From NCBI GenBank assembly GCA_964293155.1, contig CAXYYA010000065.1, positions 1-13,763 on the forward strand: a stretch of 13,763 nt of DNA, read 5' to 3'. This stretch comes from JAQVEB01 sp028698105 (GTDB taxonomy: Bacteria > Bacteroidota > Bacteroidia > Bacteroidales > Dysgonomonadaceae). The notes beneath the pieces are model-generated. The model was not told where the DNA came from. It searched no databases and saw only the letters and a list, made by a program, of their open reading frames with translations. Position 1 is the first letter of the stretch, and the number at the start of each line of letters is the position of its first letter. Below are positions 6,219 through 13,725 of the stretch, one piece after another. Position numbers and translations under genes: made by a program.

Positions 6219-7646
6219 TTATCTGCGGCTTCTTGCATTTGCGCTTCGGCTGCTGTTATCATTGCTTGAGCTTCTGGTAGAACCACGCGATACGCTACTT
6301 GCCTGACGGGAAGAACTCGAACTTGCAGAACGGCTTACTGAGGCGCTGCGGTTGTTGCTTGCGCTTCGCGAAACGGAAGCGGAGCGATTAGCCGAACGGC
6401 TTTGAGCCGGCGCACTTTGTATGCTTCTTGTTGAGCGTGTTTGCGAAGGCGCGCTCTGGACAGACCTTGATCTGGATTGCGTTGCGCTTCGGTTAACGCT
6501 GTTGCTGCGAGATTGTGCGGGCGCGCTGTAAATGTTGCGGTTGCTGCGCGAAGAGGAAGAATTGTCATATACATTTCTGCCTGGTGCCGTTGAGCGTTGC
6601 ACGCTTCGCGTGTTGCTGTTGCTGCGGCTCATTGCTTCGCGGTTAGCAGGCGATGCGCTGCGCGTACTGCGATCGTACACATTATTGTTTGTGGAACGAT
6701 TCGCATTTTGAATGGACCGATTGCCATTGGTTGCCGAACGGTTTACCGCAGATCTGTTGTTTGTACTTCTGGTGCTGTTTACGGCTGATCTGTTGCTTGA
6801 GTTACGGGCAGTGGTTCGATCCCTTGATACTTCAGGACGATACACACTTACCGAACGGTTGTTAACCGTAGATCTTCCGGGACGCGAGGCATTTTGCAAC
6901 TGGCGAACATTCACACGGTTACCCGTTGCCGAATAGTGATCGCGTGCGCTCGGGCCGCTGTAATACCTGTTGTTATTGTACACGTACGTGTTGTTTATAA
7001 TCGTGGTACGGTTGTAAATTGCCGGGCTGTATCTGTCATAATACCTGTACATGTTGTGATGATACATGTATCTGTTGGGCAAGAATACCCAGAACCGCGA
7101 CGGTATGTTTATATGAATGCTTATTCCCATGCTGGGGCCTAACGGAGCCCAACCGTAGTATCCGCCGCCGCTTCTCCAAGATACCCATGCAGGAGCCCAT
7201 TCGTAACCAGGAATCCATCCCCAGCCGTAGTAATCGTCATAGTACCAGCGGCCGTAATGGAACGGAGCCCAGCCCCATCTGTAATTCGATACCCAGGTGT
7301 TCCCGTAATTCGTCATTGCCCAGTAACCATCCGTAGCATACGGGTGGAAGCTGTTACCTACGCGCGGTATCCAAACGCGACCGTATTCGGGCGTGTTGAT
7401 CCATCGTCCGTAAGGCGACAATTCGCGATAGAAAACATCGAAGTTTACCCCGCTATTGTAATTATCGTTATAGTAACCGTCATCATAATAACCATTATTA
7501 TCGGCATAATAATCGTCATCATAATAACCATAATCGTCACCATATCCATAATTCCCCTGAGAGTAAGCTCCGCCCTGGAACGCCATGCACGATGATAGTA
7601 TCGTGGCTATGAAGGCGATAAAGAGAGTATGTTTTAATGTTTTCAT
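6219..7646 (-). CDS. DUF6600-type lipoprotein with Ser/Arg/Asn-rich tail
   Basis: A 475-residue exported protein. The N-terminus has a Lys/hydrophobic signal peptide ending in the lipobox LSSC with Cys20, so it is probably lipidated. Residues 21-67 are extremely rich in Tyr, Asp, Gly and Asn. Residues about 70-170 carry the DUF6600 pattern: FYRELSPYGRW, YGRVWIP, DGYWAMTNYGNTWVS, WGWAPFHYGRWYY, and WVSWRSGGGYYGWAPL. From about 240 to the end the chain is low-complexity and basic, built of short RSA, NRS, SRS and QSR units. The function of this family is unknown; an envelope location is supported by the lipobox. Possible roles such as binding an anionic polymer are conjecture. It is a single-gene unit bounded by terminators on both sides. 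I did not find a convincing promoter in 7647-7750. Confidence 0.82.
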   Translation of the reverse strand: MKTLKHTLFIAFIATILSSCMAFQGGAYSQGNYGYGDDYGYYDDDYYADNNGYYDDGYYNDNYNSGVNFDVFYRELSPYGRWINTPEYGRVWIPRVGNSFHPYATDGYWAMTNYGNTWVSNYRWGWAPFHYGRWYYDDYYGWGWIPGYEWAPAWVSWRSGGGYYGWAPLGPSMGISIHINIPSRFWVFLPNRYMYHHNMYRYYDRYSPAIYNRTTIINNTYVYNNNRYYSGPSARDHYSATGNRVNVRQLQNASRPGRSTVNNRSVSVYRPEVSRDRTTARNSSNRSAVNSTRSTNNRSAVNRSATNGNRSIQNANRSTNNNVYDRSTRSASPANREAMSRSNSNTRSVQRSTAPGRNVYDNSSSSRSNRNIYSAPAQSRSNSVNRSATQSRSRSVQSAPSQTRSTRSIQSAPAQSRSANRSASVSRSASNNRSASVSRSASSSSSRQASSVSRGSTRSSSNDNSSRSANARSRR

Positions 7647-7752
7647 TTTTATATGGTTTTAAAGAGTGAAACTTTTGTTACTTGTTGGTTGGACACAAGG
7701 TTTCGCGAATGGTTTAACCCAAAAAACTAAAGTTTTACGTTGAACGATTAAC

Positions 7753-7796
7753 TAAAAAACGGGGTTCAAGGTTGAATTATCTCATCCCTGAACCCC
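7753..7796 (-). terminator. Terminator of the rnf operon
   Basis: GGGGTTCA (7761-7768) pairs with TGAACCCC (7789-7796); two more pairs are possible past a mismatch. On the minus strand the hairpin is followed by GTTTTTTAG, a U-tract. It sits about 20 bases after the rnfA stop. The rest of 7647-7818 holds the lipoprotein leader and nothing else I can name. Confidence 0.83.
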
Positions 7797-7818
7797 AAAT
7801 AATAATATGATATGCGTT

Positions 7819-8403
7819 TTACTTAAACACCTGATCTATTCCGGAAAAGCCCATGAAGGCCATGGCCAGTATTCCGGCTGTGATAAGGGCAATGGGAATG
7901 CCCTGCATGTATTTGGGTACTTTGGTAAGTGAAAGTTGTTCGCGTATGCCCGAAAACACGATTAACGCAAGGGCAAAACCCACCGATGTGGCTATGGCAA
8001 AAACAACCGATTCCAGCAGGTTATAATCTTTTTTGATTACGAGGATGGCTACACCCAAGATAGCGCAGTTTGTGGTAATAAGCGGCAGGAACACTCCTAA
8101 AGCCTGGTACAGTGCGGGAGAAACTTTTTTAAGGATGATCTCCACCATTTGCACCAACGCCGCGATAACCAGAATGAACGTGATGGTTTGCAGATAATCC
8201 AGTTTAAAAGGTTCCAATATCCCTTTTTGAAGCAAGAAGGTAACGATGGTGGCGATAGTAAGTACAAAAGTTACTGCACCGGCCATGCCTAAGGCGGTGT
8301 CCACTTTTTTCGAGACGCCGAGGAACGGGCAAATTCCGAGGAATTGGCTGAAAACGATGTTGTTGACTAAAATAGCAACGATAATTATCCCAATATATTC
8401 CAT
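7819..8403 (-). CDS. rnfA: Rnf complex subunit RnfA
   Basis: A 194-residue polytopic inner-membrane protein with six predicted helices, very close to the RnfA/NqrE family length. The opening MEYIGIIIVAILVNNIVFSQ and FLGICPFLGVS are diagnostic. Cys25 (GICPF) and Cys113 (TNCAI) match the positions known in NqrE to hold, together with the paired subunit, an intramembrane [2Fe-2S] centre. It is the last gene of the operon, 12 bases after rnfE, and is followed by a strong hairpin terminator. It has no Shine-Dalgarno motif. RnfA and RnfE arise from the same fold in opposite membrane orientation and form the core through which electrons cross the membrane. Confidence 0.96.
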   Translation of the reverse strand: MEYIGIIIVAILVNNIVFSQFLGICPFLGVSKKVDTALGMAGAVTFVLTIATIVTFLLQKGILEPFKLDYLQTITFILVIAALVQMVEIILKKVSPALYQALGVFLPLITTNCAILGVAILVIKKDYNLLESVVFAIATSVGFALALIVFSGIREQLSLTKVPKYMQGIPIALITAGILAMAFMGFSGIDQVFK

Positions 8404-8415
8404 AATGCGTTGAGG

Positions 8416-9012
8416 TTAATTGGTTTTTTTATCCTGAAGTTTATTAAAGATGGCGATGAGGTAACCCAACGCGATAAAGGCTCCGGGGGCAAGCACGAAT
8501 AGTAGCGCCCCGAAATTATCGGGAAATATTTTAAATGAAAATATTTTTCCGGTTCCCAGCAGTTCGCGGACTGCGCCCAACACAATCAACGCGAGGGTGA
8601 AGCCCATCCCGATTCCGAATCCGTCGAAAAACGACGGAATAACACCGTTTTTGGAGGCAAACGCTTCGGCGCGCCCCAACACGATACAGTTTACCACGAT
8701 CAGCGGAATGAATATCCCCAGACTATCGGCCAGAGCCGGAACGTAAGCGTTCATCACCATTTGCACAATGGTGACAAATGTGGCAATAACCACAATGAAC
8801 GCCGGAATGCGCACCATATCGGGGATCAGGTTCTTAAGAAGCGAAATAACGATGTTTGACATAATTAAAACAAACATGGTTGCCAGCCCCATGCTCATGC
8901 CGTTAATGGCCGAACTTGTTGTGGCAAGGGTAGGGCACATCCCCAACAGCAATACAAACGTTGGGTTTTCCTTTATGATACCGTTGAAAAAAACCTTGAG
9001 ATTATTGTTCAT
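8416..9012 (-). CDS. rnfE: Rnf complex subunit RnfE
   Basis: A 198-residue six-helix membrane protein. LLLGMCPTLATTSSA and IVVNCIVLGRAEAFA are RnfE/NqrD signatures; Cys26 and Cys109 are the expected ligands for the intramembrane iron-sulfur centre shared with RnfA. Start ATG 9012 (MNNNLKVFF) is chosen over the upstream in-frame start at 9066, because the intervening residues are only a Lys/Arg-rich run inside the rnfG reading region and because AAAGGAGG lies 6 bases before ATG 9012. It overlaps the end of rnfG by 11 bases, which suggests translational coupling. Confidence 0.95.
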   Translation of the reverse strand: MNNNLKVFFNGIIKENPTFVLLLGMCPTLATTSSAINGMSMGLATMFVLIMSNIVISLLKNLIPDMVRIPAFIVVIATFVTIVQMVMNAYVPALADSLGIFIPLIVVNCIVLGRAEAFASKNGVIPSFFDGFGIGMGFTLALIVLGAVRELLGTGKIFSFKIFPDNFGALLFVLAPGAFIALGYLIAIFNKLQDKKTN

Positions 9013-9646
9013 TTTCGCCTCCTTTCTTTTCTGCTTCCTCTTTTTTCGTAGCTCCCGAGTCGGCATCGCTGGCTTTGTAAACTGCGTATGCCTTGTTCAC
9101 CGCCTCCAGAAAAGCGCGCGATGTGATGGTCGAAGCCGTTATGGCATCTACATTGCCGCCGTCTTTTGAGACGGAGAGATTGCCTTGCGATAAATCGCGT
9201 CCGATAACGGATTGGTTGGGTTTTGCGGTATCTTTGAACCATTCTCCCATTTTGGCACCCAGTCCGGGTGTTTCGGCATGTTGCAGCACGGAATAGTTCA
9301 CGATCTTATTTTCCATATCAAAACCGACCATGATCTGTATTTCTCCGCTAAAACCGTTGTTGCTGTTGCTGTTTACCGCAAATCCAACGACTTCATCGCC
9401 CTTTTTTGCAGGATACACCGTGAGCGAATCGCCTTGCCCGTCGGGCATTTTGTAGGCTTCCGCAACCGGATCGTTATCGAAAGCGGGAACAACTTCTTTA
9501 ATCGCGTTCTGCAGTTTCATCGCTTTGGCATCCGCTATGGGTTTTGCCGTCATCTTGTTCACCTGAGCCAGTAACAGCCCCACAGTTACGGAGATGATGA
9601 ACAGCGATAAAAACATATTTTTGAATGTAGATTTCAGTTTAGCCAT
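9002..9646 (-). CDS. rnfG: Rnf complex subunit RnfG (covalent FMN)
   Basis: A 214-residue protein with one N-terminal membrane helix (about residues 11-28) and an extracytoplasmic FMN-binding domain. The conserved ETPGLGAKM (125-133) and the flavinylation motif DAITASTITS (167-176) are present; by comparison with NqrC, FMN would be joined through phosphate to Thr173. The C-terminal 20 residues are a charged Lys/Glu tail typical of variable ends. It overlaps rnfD by 8 bases and rnfE by 11, and a GGAGG motif lies 9 bases before its ATG. The flavin transferase ApbE needed for attachment is not encoded in this window and must be elsewhere. Confidence 0.95.
   Translation of the reverse strand: MAKLKSTFKNMFLSLFIISVTVGLLLAQVNKMTAKPIADAKAMKLQNAIKEVVPAFDNDPVAEAYKMPDGQGDSLTVYPAKKGDEVVGFAVNSNSNNGFSGEIQIMVGFDMENKIVNYSVLQHAETPGLGAKMGEWFKDTAKPNQSVIGRDLSQGNLSVSKDGGNVDAITASTITSRAFLEAVNKAYAVYKASDADSGATKKEEAEKKGGENEQ
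9019..9026 (-). promoter_or_regulatory. Shine-Dalgarno AAAGGAGG for rnfE
   Basis: On the minus strand AAAGGAGG lies 6 bases before ATG 9012, inside the 3' end of rnfG. It is close to ideal and decides the rnfE start over the longer alternative. Confidence 0.7.
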
Positions 9647-10604
9647 TTTTCTTTACCTCCCCGAATCGTTTAGGTGTTGTATAATAGTTGATTAGCGGTG
9701 TAAATCCGTTCATGAGAAGGATGGCGAACGACACGCCTTCGGGATAAGCTCCCCACAGGCGAATGGCCACCGTAACCACACCGATAAAAAATCCGTAAAT
9801 GAGCATTCCTTTTTTTGTCAAAGGGGATGTTACGTAATCGGTTGCCATGAAAACGGCCCCTAGCATTAATCCGCCCGAAGCCAGATGAATAAGCGGATTG
9901 TATTGCGGTATGGGTGTAAACAGGTAGAATATTCCCGTAAAAATTACGACTGTAGCCATAATGGAAATTGGTATGTGCCAGGTAATGATCTTTTTCCAAA
10001 GCATGTAAATCAATCCCAATAACAGGGCCACAGCGCTCATTTCACCCAGCGAACCGCCTTCGGTTCCCATCAGTATGTTGGTTAGGGAGGGCAGGCCGGG
10101 CGTGTTGAATTTAAGATGCGAGAGAACCGTGGCTGAGGTAACGGCATCGGTGGTGGCGCCTACATCGGGTGTCGGCCAGGTGGTCATCTGCGCCGGAAAC
10201 GATATTAACAGAAACACACGTCCCACCAACGCAGGGTTGAAAATGTTGTTTCCCAATCCTCCGAAAGACATTTTACCAATGCCGATGGCGGCCAATGCGC
10301 CAATTGCCAGTATCCATATCGGCAGGTTAGACGGCACGTTGAAAGCCAATAGAACTCCCGTCAGAATAGCGGAACCGTCAAAAACGGTAGGCTGTTTTTT
10401 CATGATAAATTTTGCGATAACATACTCGAATATCACGCAAAATACCACGGATGCAAAAGTGATTATCAGTGCATCTAACCGAAACACGTACAACGCCACC
10501 AAAAACGCAGGCAAAAGCGCGATAAGCACGCCGTACATGTTTTTTGAAATACTGTCTCCGCTATGCACATGCGGCGATGGCGAGACTACTAATTTATTTT
10601 CCAT
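9639..10604 (-). CDS. rnfD: Rnf complex subunit RnfD (covalent FMN)
   Basis: A 321-residue polytopic membrane protein of the RnfD/NqrB family. Signatures include the opening VVSPSPHVH, the MSFGGLGNNIFNPALVGR segment (112-129) and the flavinylation motif DAVTSAT, in which Thr159 is the expected FMN attachment site. Start ATG 10604 (MENKLVVSP) is chosen; an in-frame TTG at 10637 would add 11 residues encoded by a heptanucleotide repeat and is not credible. It lies 173 bases after rnfC, the largest gap in the operon, and overlaps rnfG. RnfD carries electrons through the membrane and is part of the ion-pumping core. Confidence 0.95.
   Translation of the reverse strand: MENKLVVSPSPHVHSGDSISKNMYGVLIALLPAFLVALYVFRLDALIITFASVVFCVIFEYVIAKFIMKKQPTVFDGSAILTGVLLAFNVPSNLPIWILAIGALAAIGIGKMSFGGLGNNIFNPALVGRVFLLISFPAQMTTWPTPDVGATTDAVTSATVLSHLKFNTPGLPSLTNILMGTEGGSLGEMSAVALLLGLIYMLWKKIITWHIPISIMATVVIFTGIFYLFTPIPQYNPLIHLASGGLMLGAVFMATDYVTSPLTKKGMLIYGFFIGVVTVAIRLWGAYPEGVSFAILLMNGFTPLINYYTTPKRFGEVKKNG
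9656..9660 (-). promoter_or_regulatory. Shine-Dalgarno GGAGG for rnfG
   Basis: GGAGG on the minus strand precedes ATG 9646 by 9 bases within the last codons of rnfD. It supports this start and the coupling of the overlapping genes. Confidence 0.6.
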
Positions 10605-10613
10605 AGAAACTTG

Positions 10614-10662
10614 CTGAGAGCGTAGGGCTGAGGGCAAAGAGCCGAGAGCTTTAAGTCGAGAG
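10614..10662. repeat. Seven-copy degenerate heptanucleotide repeat between rnfC and rnfD
   Basis: Seven consecutive 7-mers read, on the plus strand: CTGAGAG, CGTAGGG, CTGAGGG, CAAAGAG, CCGAGAG, CTTTAAG, TCGAGAG. All end in G, position 6 is always a purine (A or G), and six of seven begin with C. Two units of similar sequence in the opposite orientation (TTCTCAG CTCATAG) lie at 10760-10773, just after rnfC. The array ends 9 bases before the rnfD start. Nothing else was recognised in 10605-10777, which is otherwise AT-rich. Confidence 0.7.
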
Positions 10663-10777
10663 CCGGCACACTCATATTCTTTATAGTAATGTTTTACGAA
10701 ATGCTACGATTCTTTTACTCAATAAAATCAAATCGGAGTATATTTTTTCTTTTTCTTCATTCTCAGCTCATAGCCAA

Positions 10778-12109
10778 TTAATTCTTTCTCGCACGAACAA
10801 TTGCCATTACCTTCCCTTTTCCCAAGCGGATATAATCCAGTAACGGACGGTCGGCAGGGCAGGTATAACTGCATGAACCACATTCGATGCAATCGGTGAT
10901 CGCATTTTTTTCGGCTCTGTCCCACACTTCGTACTCGGTAAGGTTCATCAGCAAGGTTGGGTTTAAGCCCATCGGGCAAACGTTAACGCACTTTCCGCAC
11001 CGGATGCAGTCTTTCATCGCTTTTCTTTTCGCTTCCAGCGTGGGAATAATCAGTATTCCCGAAGTGCCTTTCGTAACGGGAACTTCAATGCCGGCAATGG
11101 CTTTTCCCATCATGGGACCGCCGCTGACTATTTTGCCCGTTGTTTCGGGTAATCCGCCCGCAAATTCGATCAATTGGCTGAGCGGAGTGCCCACGCGGGC
11201 CAAAATGTTGCACGGATTTTTCACATCTTTTCCGGTAACGGTAACCACCCTTTCTACCAACGGTTTGTTTTTTTGCAACGCTTCATACACGGCGAAAGCC
11301 GTTCCCACGTTTTGCACCACCGCTCCAACGGAGATAGGGAGTGCGCCGCTGGGCACTTGCCGGCGGATAACGGCATCTATCAATTGTTTTTCGCCGCCCT
11401 GCGGATACTGCACTTTTAAGGGTTGAATTGTTATGTTGGCGTATGATGTTGCGACGTTCGTGAATTTGGAGATAGCGTCTTTTTTGTTGTTTTCAATGCC
11501 GATCACGGCGCGCGGAACGTTGATGGCTTTCATGAGCAGTTGTACACCCACGAAGATCTCTTCGGTTTTTTCCATCATCAGTTCATGGTCCGACGTGAGG
11601 TAAGGTTCGCATTCCACGGCATTGATGATAAGCACTTCGGCTTTGGTGCCGGGGGGGGGAGTCAGTTTTACATGAGTGGGAAAAGTTGCCCCTCCCATGC
11701 CCACGATGCCGGCTTCGGCTATTTTTTCTATAATTTCTCTTGAGGAGAAATTGAATTCTTTCTTTACCGTTTCGGAGCGATCTATGGCGTTTTCCCATTC
11801 ATCGCCTTCAACATCAATGATCACGGCATCGCGTTTGTACCCGCTCGCATCCAGCACTTTATCAATTTTATTTACCGTTCCCGATACGGAAGAGTGGATG
11901 TTGGCCGATACAAAACCGACACTTTTCCCGAGTCGGGTGCCCACTTTCACCTTATCGCCCTTTTTTACGATGGGCTGGCAAGGCGCTCCAATGTGCTGCG
12001 ACAGCGGGATCATCACCTGTTTCGGTAAAGCGATGGGTTGTATCGTTTTACCGGCAGAAAATTTATTTTCTTTCGGATGAATACCTCCTATGCGAAATGT
12101 TTTTAACAT
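10778..12109 (-). CDS. rnfC: Rnf complex subunit RnfC (NADH/FMN and [4Fe-4S] subunit)
   Basis: A 443-residue soluble peripheral subunit. The N-terminal barrel-sandwich segment GDKVKVGTRLGK (51-62) is followed by the Rossmann-like GIVGMGGATFP (134-144) associated with FMN/NADH binding and by INAVECEPYLTSDHELM (162-178). Near the C-terminus are two ferredoxin motifs, CIRCGKCVNVCP (Cys368, 371, 374, 378) and CIECGSCSYTCP (Cys407, 410, 413, 417). The length fits the short RnfC form without the long Ala/Lys-rich tail of enterobacteria. It receives or delivers electrons at NAD+. Codons 151-153 are CCC CCC CCC, a nine-base mononucleotide run. No Shine-Dalgarno is seen; it starts 74 bases after rnfB. 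Confidence 0.96.
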   Translation of the reverse strand: MLKTFRIGGIHPKENKFSAGKTIQPIALPKQVMIPLSQHIGAPCQPIVKKGDKVKVGTRLGKSVGFVSANIHSSVSGTVNKIDKVLDASGYKRDAVIIDVEGDEWENAIDRSETVKKEFNFSSREIIEKIAEAGIVGMGGATFPTHVKLTPPPGTKAEVLIINAVECEPYLTSDHELMMEKTEEIFVGVQLLMKAINVPRAVIGIENNKKDAISKFTNVATSYANITIQPLKVQYPQGGEKQLIDAVIRRQVPSGALPISVGAVVQNVGTAFAVYEALQKNKPLVERVVTVTGKDVKNPCNILARVGTPLSQLIEFAGGLPETTGKIVSGGPMMGKAIAGIEVPVTKGTSGILIIPTLEAKRKAMKDCIRCGKCVNVCPMGLNPTLLMNLTEYEVWDRAEKNAITDCIECGSCSYTCPADRPLLDYIRLGKGKVMAIVRARKN

Positions 12110-12126
12110 ACAAAACAGTTATCAGT

Positions 12127-12168
12127 GGGCGGTAAATCAGTAAACGATTGATTTTACTAAAGTTGCCC
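12127..12168 (-). other. Possible hairpin in the rnfB-rnfC spacer
   Basis: In the 74-base spacer, AGTAAA (12139-12144) can pair with TTTACT (12153-12158), and GGGC (12127-12130) with GCCC (12165-12168) outside it. The stem is broken and AT-rich with no U-tract directly after, so it is more like an mRNA processing or spacing element than a terminator. Weak evidence. Confidence 0.3.
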
Positions 12169-12183
12169 GTTTTATTTTATTTC

Positions 12184-13041
12184 TTATACTTCGGCTTTAA
12201 CAGCTTCTTCTTTCACTTCTTTCCTCGGTGGGAAATTCAGTTCCCAAATGGAATTGGTTGGGCAAACCGGTACGCATTTGCGGCACAGGCGGCACTTATC
12301 GTCATCAATATACGCCAGGTTGTTCTCCATTGTGATGGCTTCAAACGGACAAACCTGGAAACACTTGCTGCAACCAATGCATGCAACATCGCACGATTTC
12401 CTGGCAACGCCGCCTTTGTCTTTATTCATGCAACTCACGTAAATGCGGCGTGATTTGGGGCCTTGTTTGCGCAACTCGATCAGGTCTTTCGGACAGGCTT
12501 TCACGCAGGCGCCGCAGGCGGTGCATTTGTCTTCCACCACTTCGGGCAGCATGGTTTCGGGATTAATGTGTATGGCGTCGAAAGTACATGACTCCACACA
12601 ATCGCCCAATCCCAGGCAACCGAATGAACAGCCCGTATCGCCGCCGTATAACGACGACGCAATCGCGCAATTTGAAGCTCCATCGTAGTAATTCACGCGC
12701 GGACGGTGTTCACATGTTCCGTTGCAGCGGACAACCGCAATCTTCTTAGCCGAAACGGCTGCGGTACGGCCCAGTATCCCGGCAACCTTGTCCATAGTTG
12801 CCTGTCCGCCAACGGGGCAATAAAATCCATCCATTGTATCGGATTTCACCAGCGCGGCGGCAAACCCTCCACATCCGGGATATCCGCATCCGCCGCAATT
12901 AGCAGCAGGTAATGCTTCCTGTACTTGCTCGATGCGGGGATCTTCTACTACTTTAAATTTTTGCCCTATGAGGTATAAAATAGCTGCGCTTGCCGCACCA
13001 ATAACGCCTAAAGTAACCACAGCCGTAAGAAGTATGCTCAT
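12184..13041 (-). CDS. rnfB: Rnf complex subunit RnfB (multi-[4Fe-4S] electron entry subunit)
   Basis: A 285-residue protein with an N-terminal membrane anchor (about residues 3-25). It has twenty Cys arranged as five four-Cys motifs: the RnfB Fe-S domain NCGGCGYPGCGGF with Cys49, 52, 57 and 75; an atypical C-x3-C-x5-C-x3-C (138, 142, 148, 152); and three ferredoxin-type motifs CTACGACVKACP (173-184), CIGCSKCFQVCP (221-232) and CRLCRKCVPVCP (250-261). This is longer than enterobacterial RsxB (about 190 residues) and resembles the ferredoxin-accepting forms of anaerobes. It probably takes electrons from reduced ferredoxin. Its ATG overlaps the RseC-like stop as ATGA, and no Shine-Dalgarno is present. 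Confidence 0.96.
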   Translation of the reverse strand: MSILLTAVVTLGVIGAASAAILYLIGQKFKVVEDPRIEQVQEALPAANCGGCGYPGCGGFAAALVKSDTMDGFYCPVGGQATMDKVAGILGRTAAVSAKKIAVVRCNGTCEHRPRVNYYDGASNCAIASSLYGGDTGCSFGCLGLGDCVESCTFDAIHINPETMLPEVVEDKCTACGACVKACPKDLIELRKQGPKSRRIYVSCMNKDKGGVARKSCDVACIGCSKCFQVCPFEAITMENNLAYIDDDKCRLCRKCVPVCPTNSIWELNFPPRKEVKEEAVKAEV

Positions 13042-13469
13042 GATGTTAATGAATTTGTTGGATCGGCTTTTGTAATCGTAAATGTAAATTTTTTCGCCAT
13101 TTTATCTTTTAGCATGAACAGGATGATGTAATAAGGAACAAGGGATAGAATGGCGACAAATGCCCCTTGTATTTCGGAAAGATTCCAAAGAGAGCTTGAG
13201 AAAATTACGACAGCCAACACAATGAGAAGCGGAAGAACGTAAGCCCACCAAACGGCTTTATAGCCCATGGTTTCATTTCCTTCTATCTTTACCCGTTCGT
13301 GTAAGGCAAATTTGCCGGTGTAGTCCGTTATTTCCACCGTTTTCTCGCTGGAGTCCGCTGCGGTGCAATATCCTTTTGCGTTGCACGAACTACAGGCAGA
13401 TTGCTGTAAAATTCTTACGGTAATGTGGTTTCCATTGATTTGCTCAATAAGCCCATCGTGTTCAATCAT
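13038..13469 (-). CDS. RseC/MucC-family membrane protein, first gene of rnf operon
   Basis: A 143-residue protein of the RseC (SoxR-reducing system) family. The N-terminal domain carries the three-Cys motif C-x2-C-x5-C (Cys26, Cys29, Cys35; ACSSCNAKGYC) typical of the family, and two membrane helices follow (about 72-92 and 102-121). Start ATG 13469 (MIEHDGL) is preferred to a TTG at 13475, as both lie close to the promoter and ATG is the stronger codon. RseC-like genes commonly precede rnfB in Bacteroidota; in E. coli RseC acts with Rsx in SoxR reduction, but the role here is more likely assembly or stability of the Rnf complex, which is inference. It overlaps rnfB by four bases. Confidence 0.88.
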   Translation of the reverse strand: MIEHDGLIEQINGNHITVRILQQSACSSCNAKGYCTAADSSEKTVEITDYTGKFALHERVKIEGNETMGYKAVWWAYVLPLLIVLAVVIFSSSLWNLSEIQGAFVAILSLVPYYIILFMLKDKMAKKFTFTITKADPTNSLTS

Positions 13470-13509
13470 CTGCAAACGACTTTTGAAAAATTCCTTCTTT
13501 TATTTGGCT

Positions 13510-13518
13510 GCAAAGGTA
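13510..13518 (-). promoter_or_regulatory. Promoter (-7 TACCTTTGC) of the rnf operon
   Basis: On the minus strand TACCTTTGC matches the Bacteroidetes TAnnTTTG consensus fully. A weak -33 candidate (TTC at 13542-13540) lies 21 bases upstream. Transcription would begin near 13505, giving a leader of about 35 nt before ATG 13469. It is the only clear promoter seen for the seven-gene operon. Confidence 0.7.
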
Positions 13519-13725
13519 AGGATTATTTTTGTTAATGGTGAATGATTTCTTTTGAATTAACTATTATGATATCCTTCATCGCGATTTGCAATAAAAAGAA
13601 AATCTATTTCATTTTATTTCTTTCAAAATAGGTTATCCAGTAAGATGAGCGATTCAAATAATAATTACTTCCTAATTCGCCATAAGTATATTTTCAAAAT
13701 AAGTTTATATTATTCGTAAAAGTAT

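Noticed and set aside
6219..6700. CRISPR-like or minisatellite array
   Set aside because: The repeated short motifs are degenerate Ser/Arg/Asn codons in one open frame, without regular repeat-spacer units.
7257..7595. Plus-strand open frame rich in Ile/Val opposite the lipoprotein gene
   Set aside because: It is the mirror of Asn/Asp/Tyr codons on the coding strand (GATNAT-type repeats give ATTATC) and has no promoter, start signal or family similarity.
9639..10637. Longer RnfD starting at TTG 10637
   Set aside because: The extra 11 residues are encoded by the heptanucleotide repeat and do not resemble RnfD; ATG 10604 gives the conserved N-terminus.
12110..12183. Terminator separating rnfB from rnfC
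   Set aside because: The stem is broken and AT-rich, no U-tract follows directly, and splitting the operon there would leave rnfC without a visible promoter.
7819..13041. Na+-translocating NADH:quinone reductase (Nqr) operon instead of Rnf
   Set aside because: RnfB with its Cys-rich ferredoxin motifs and the C-terminal ferredoxin motifs of RnfC are present, and no NqrA or NqrF is found. Gene order B-C-D-G-E-A is that of rnf.
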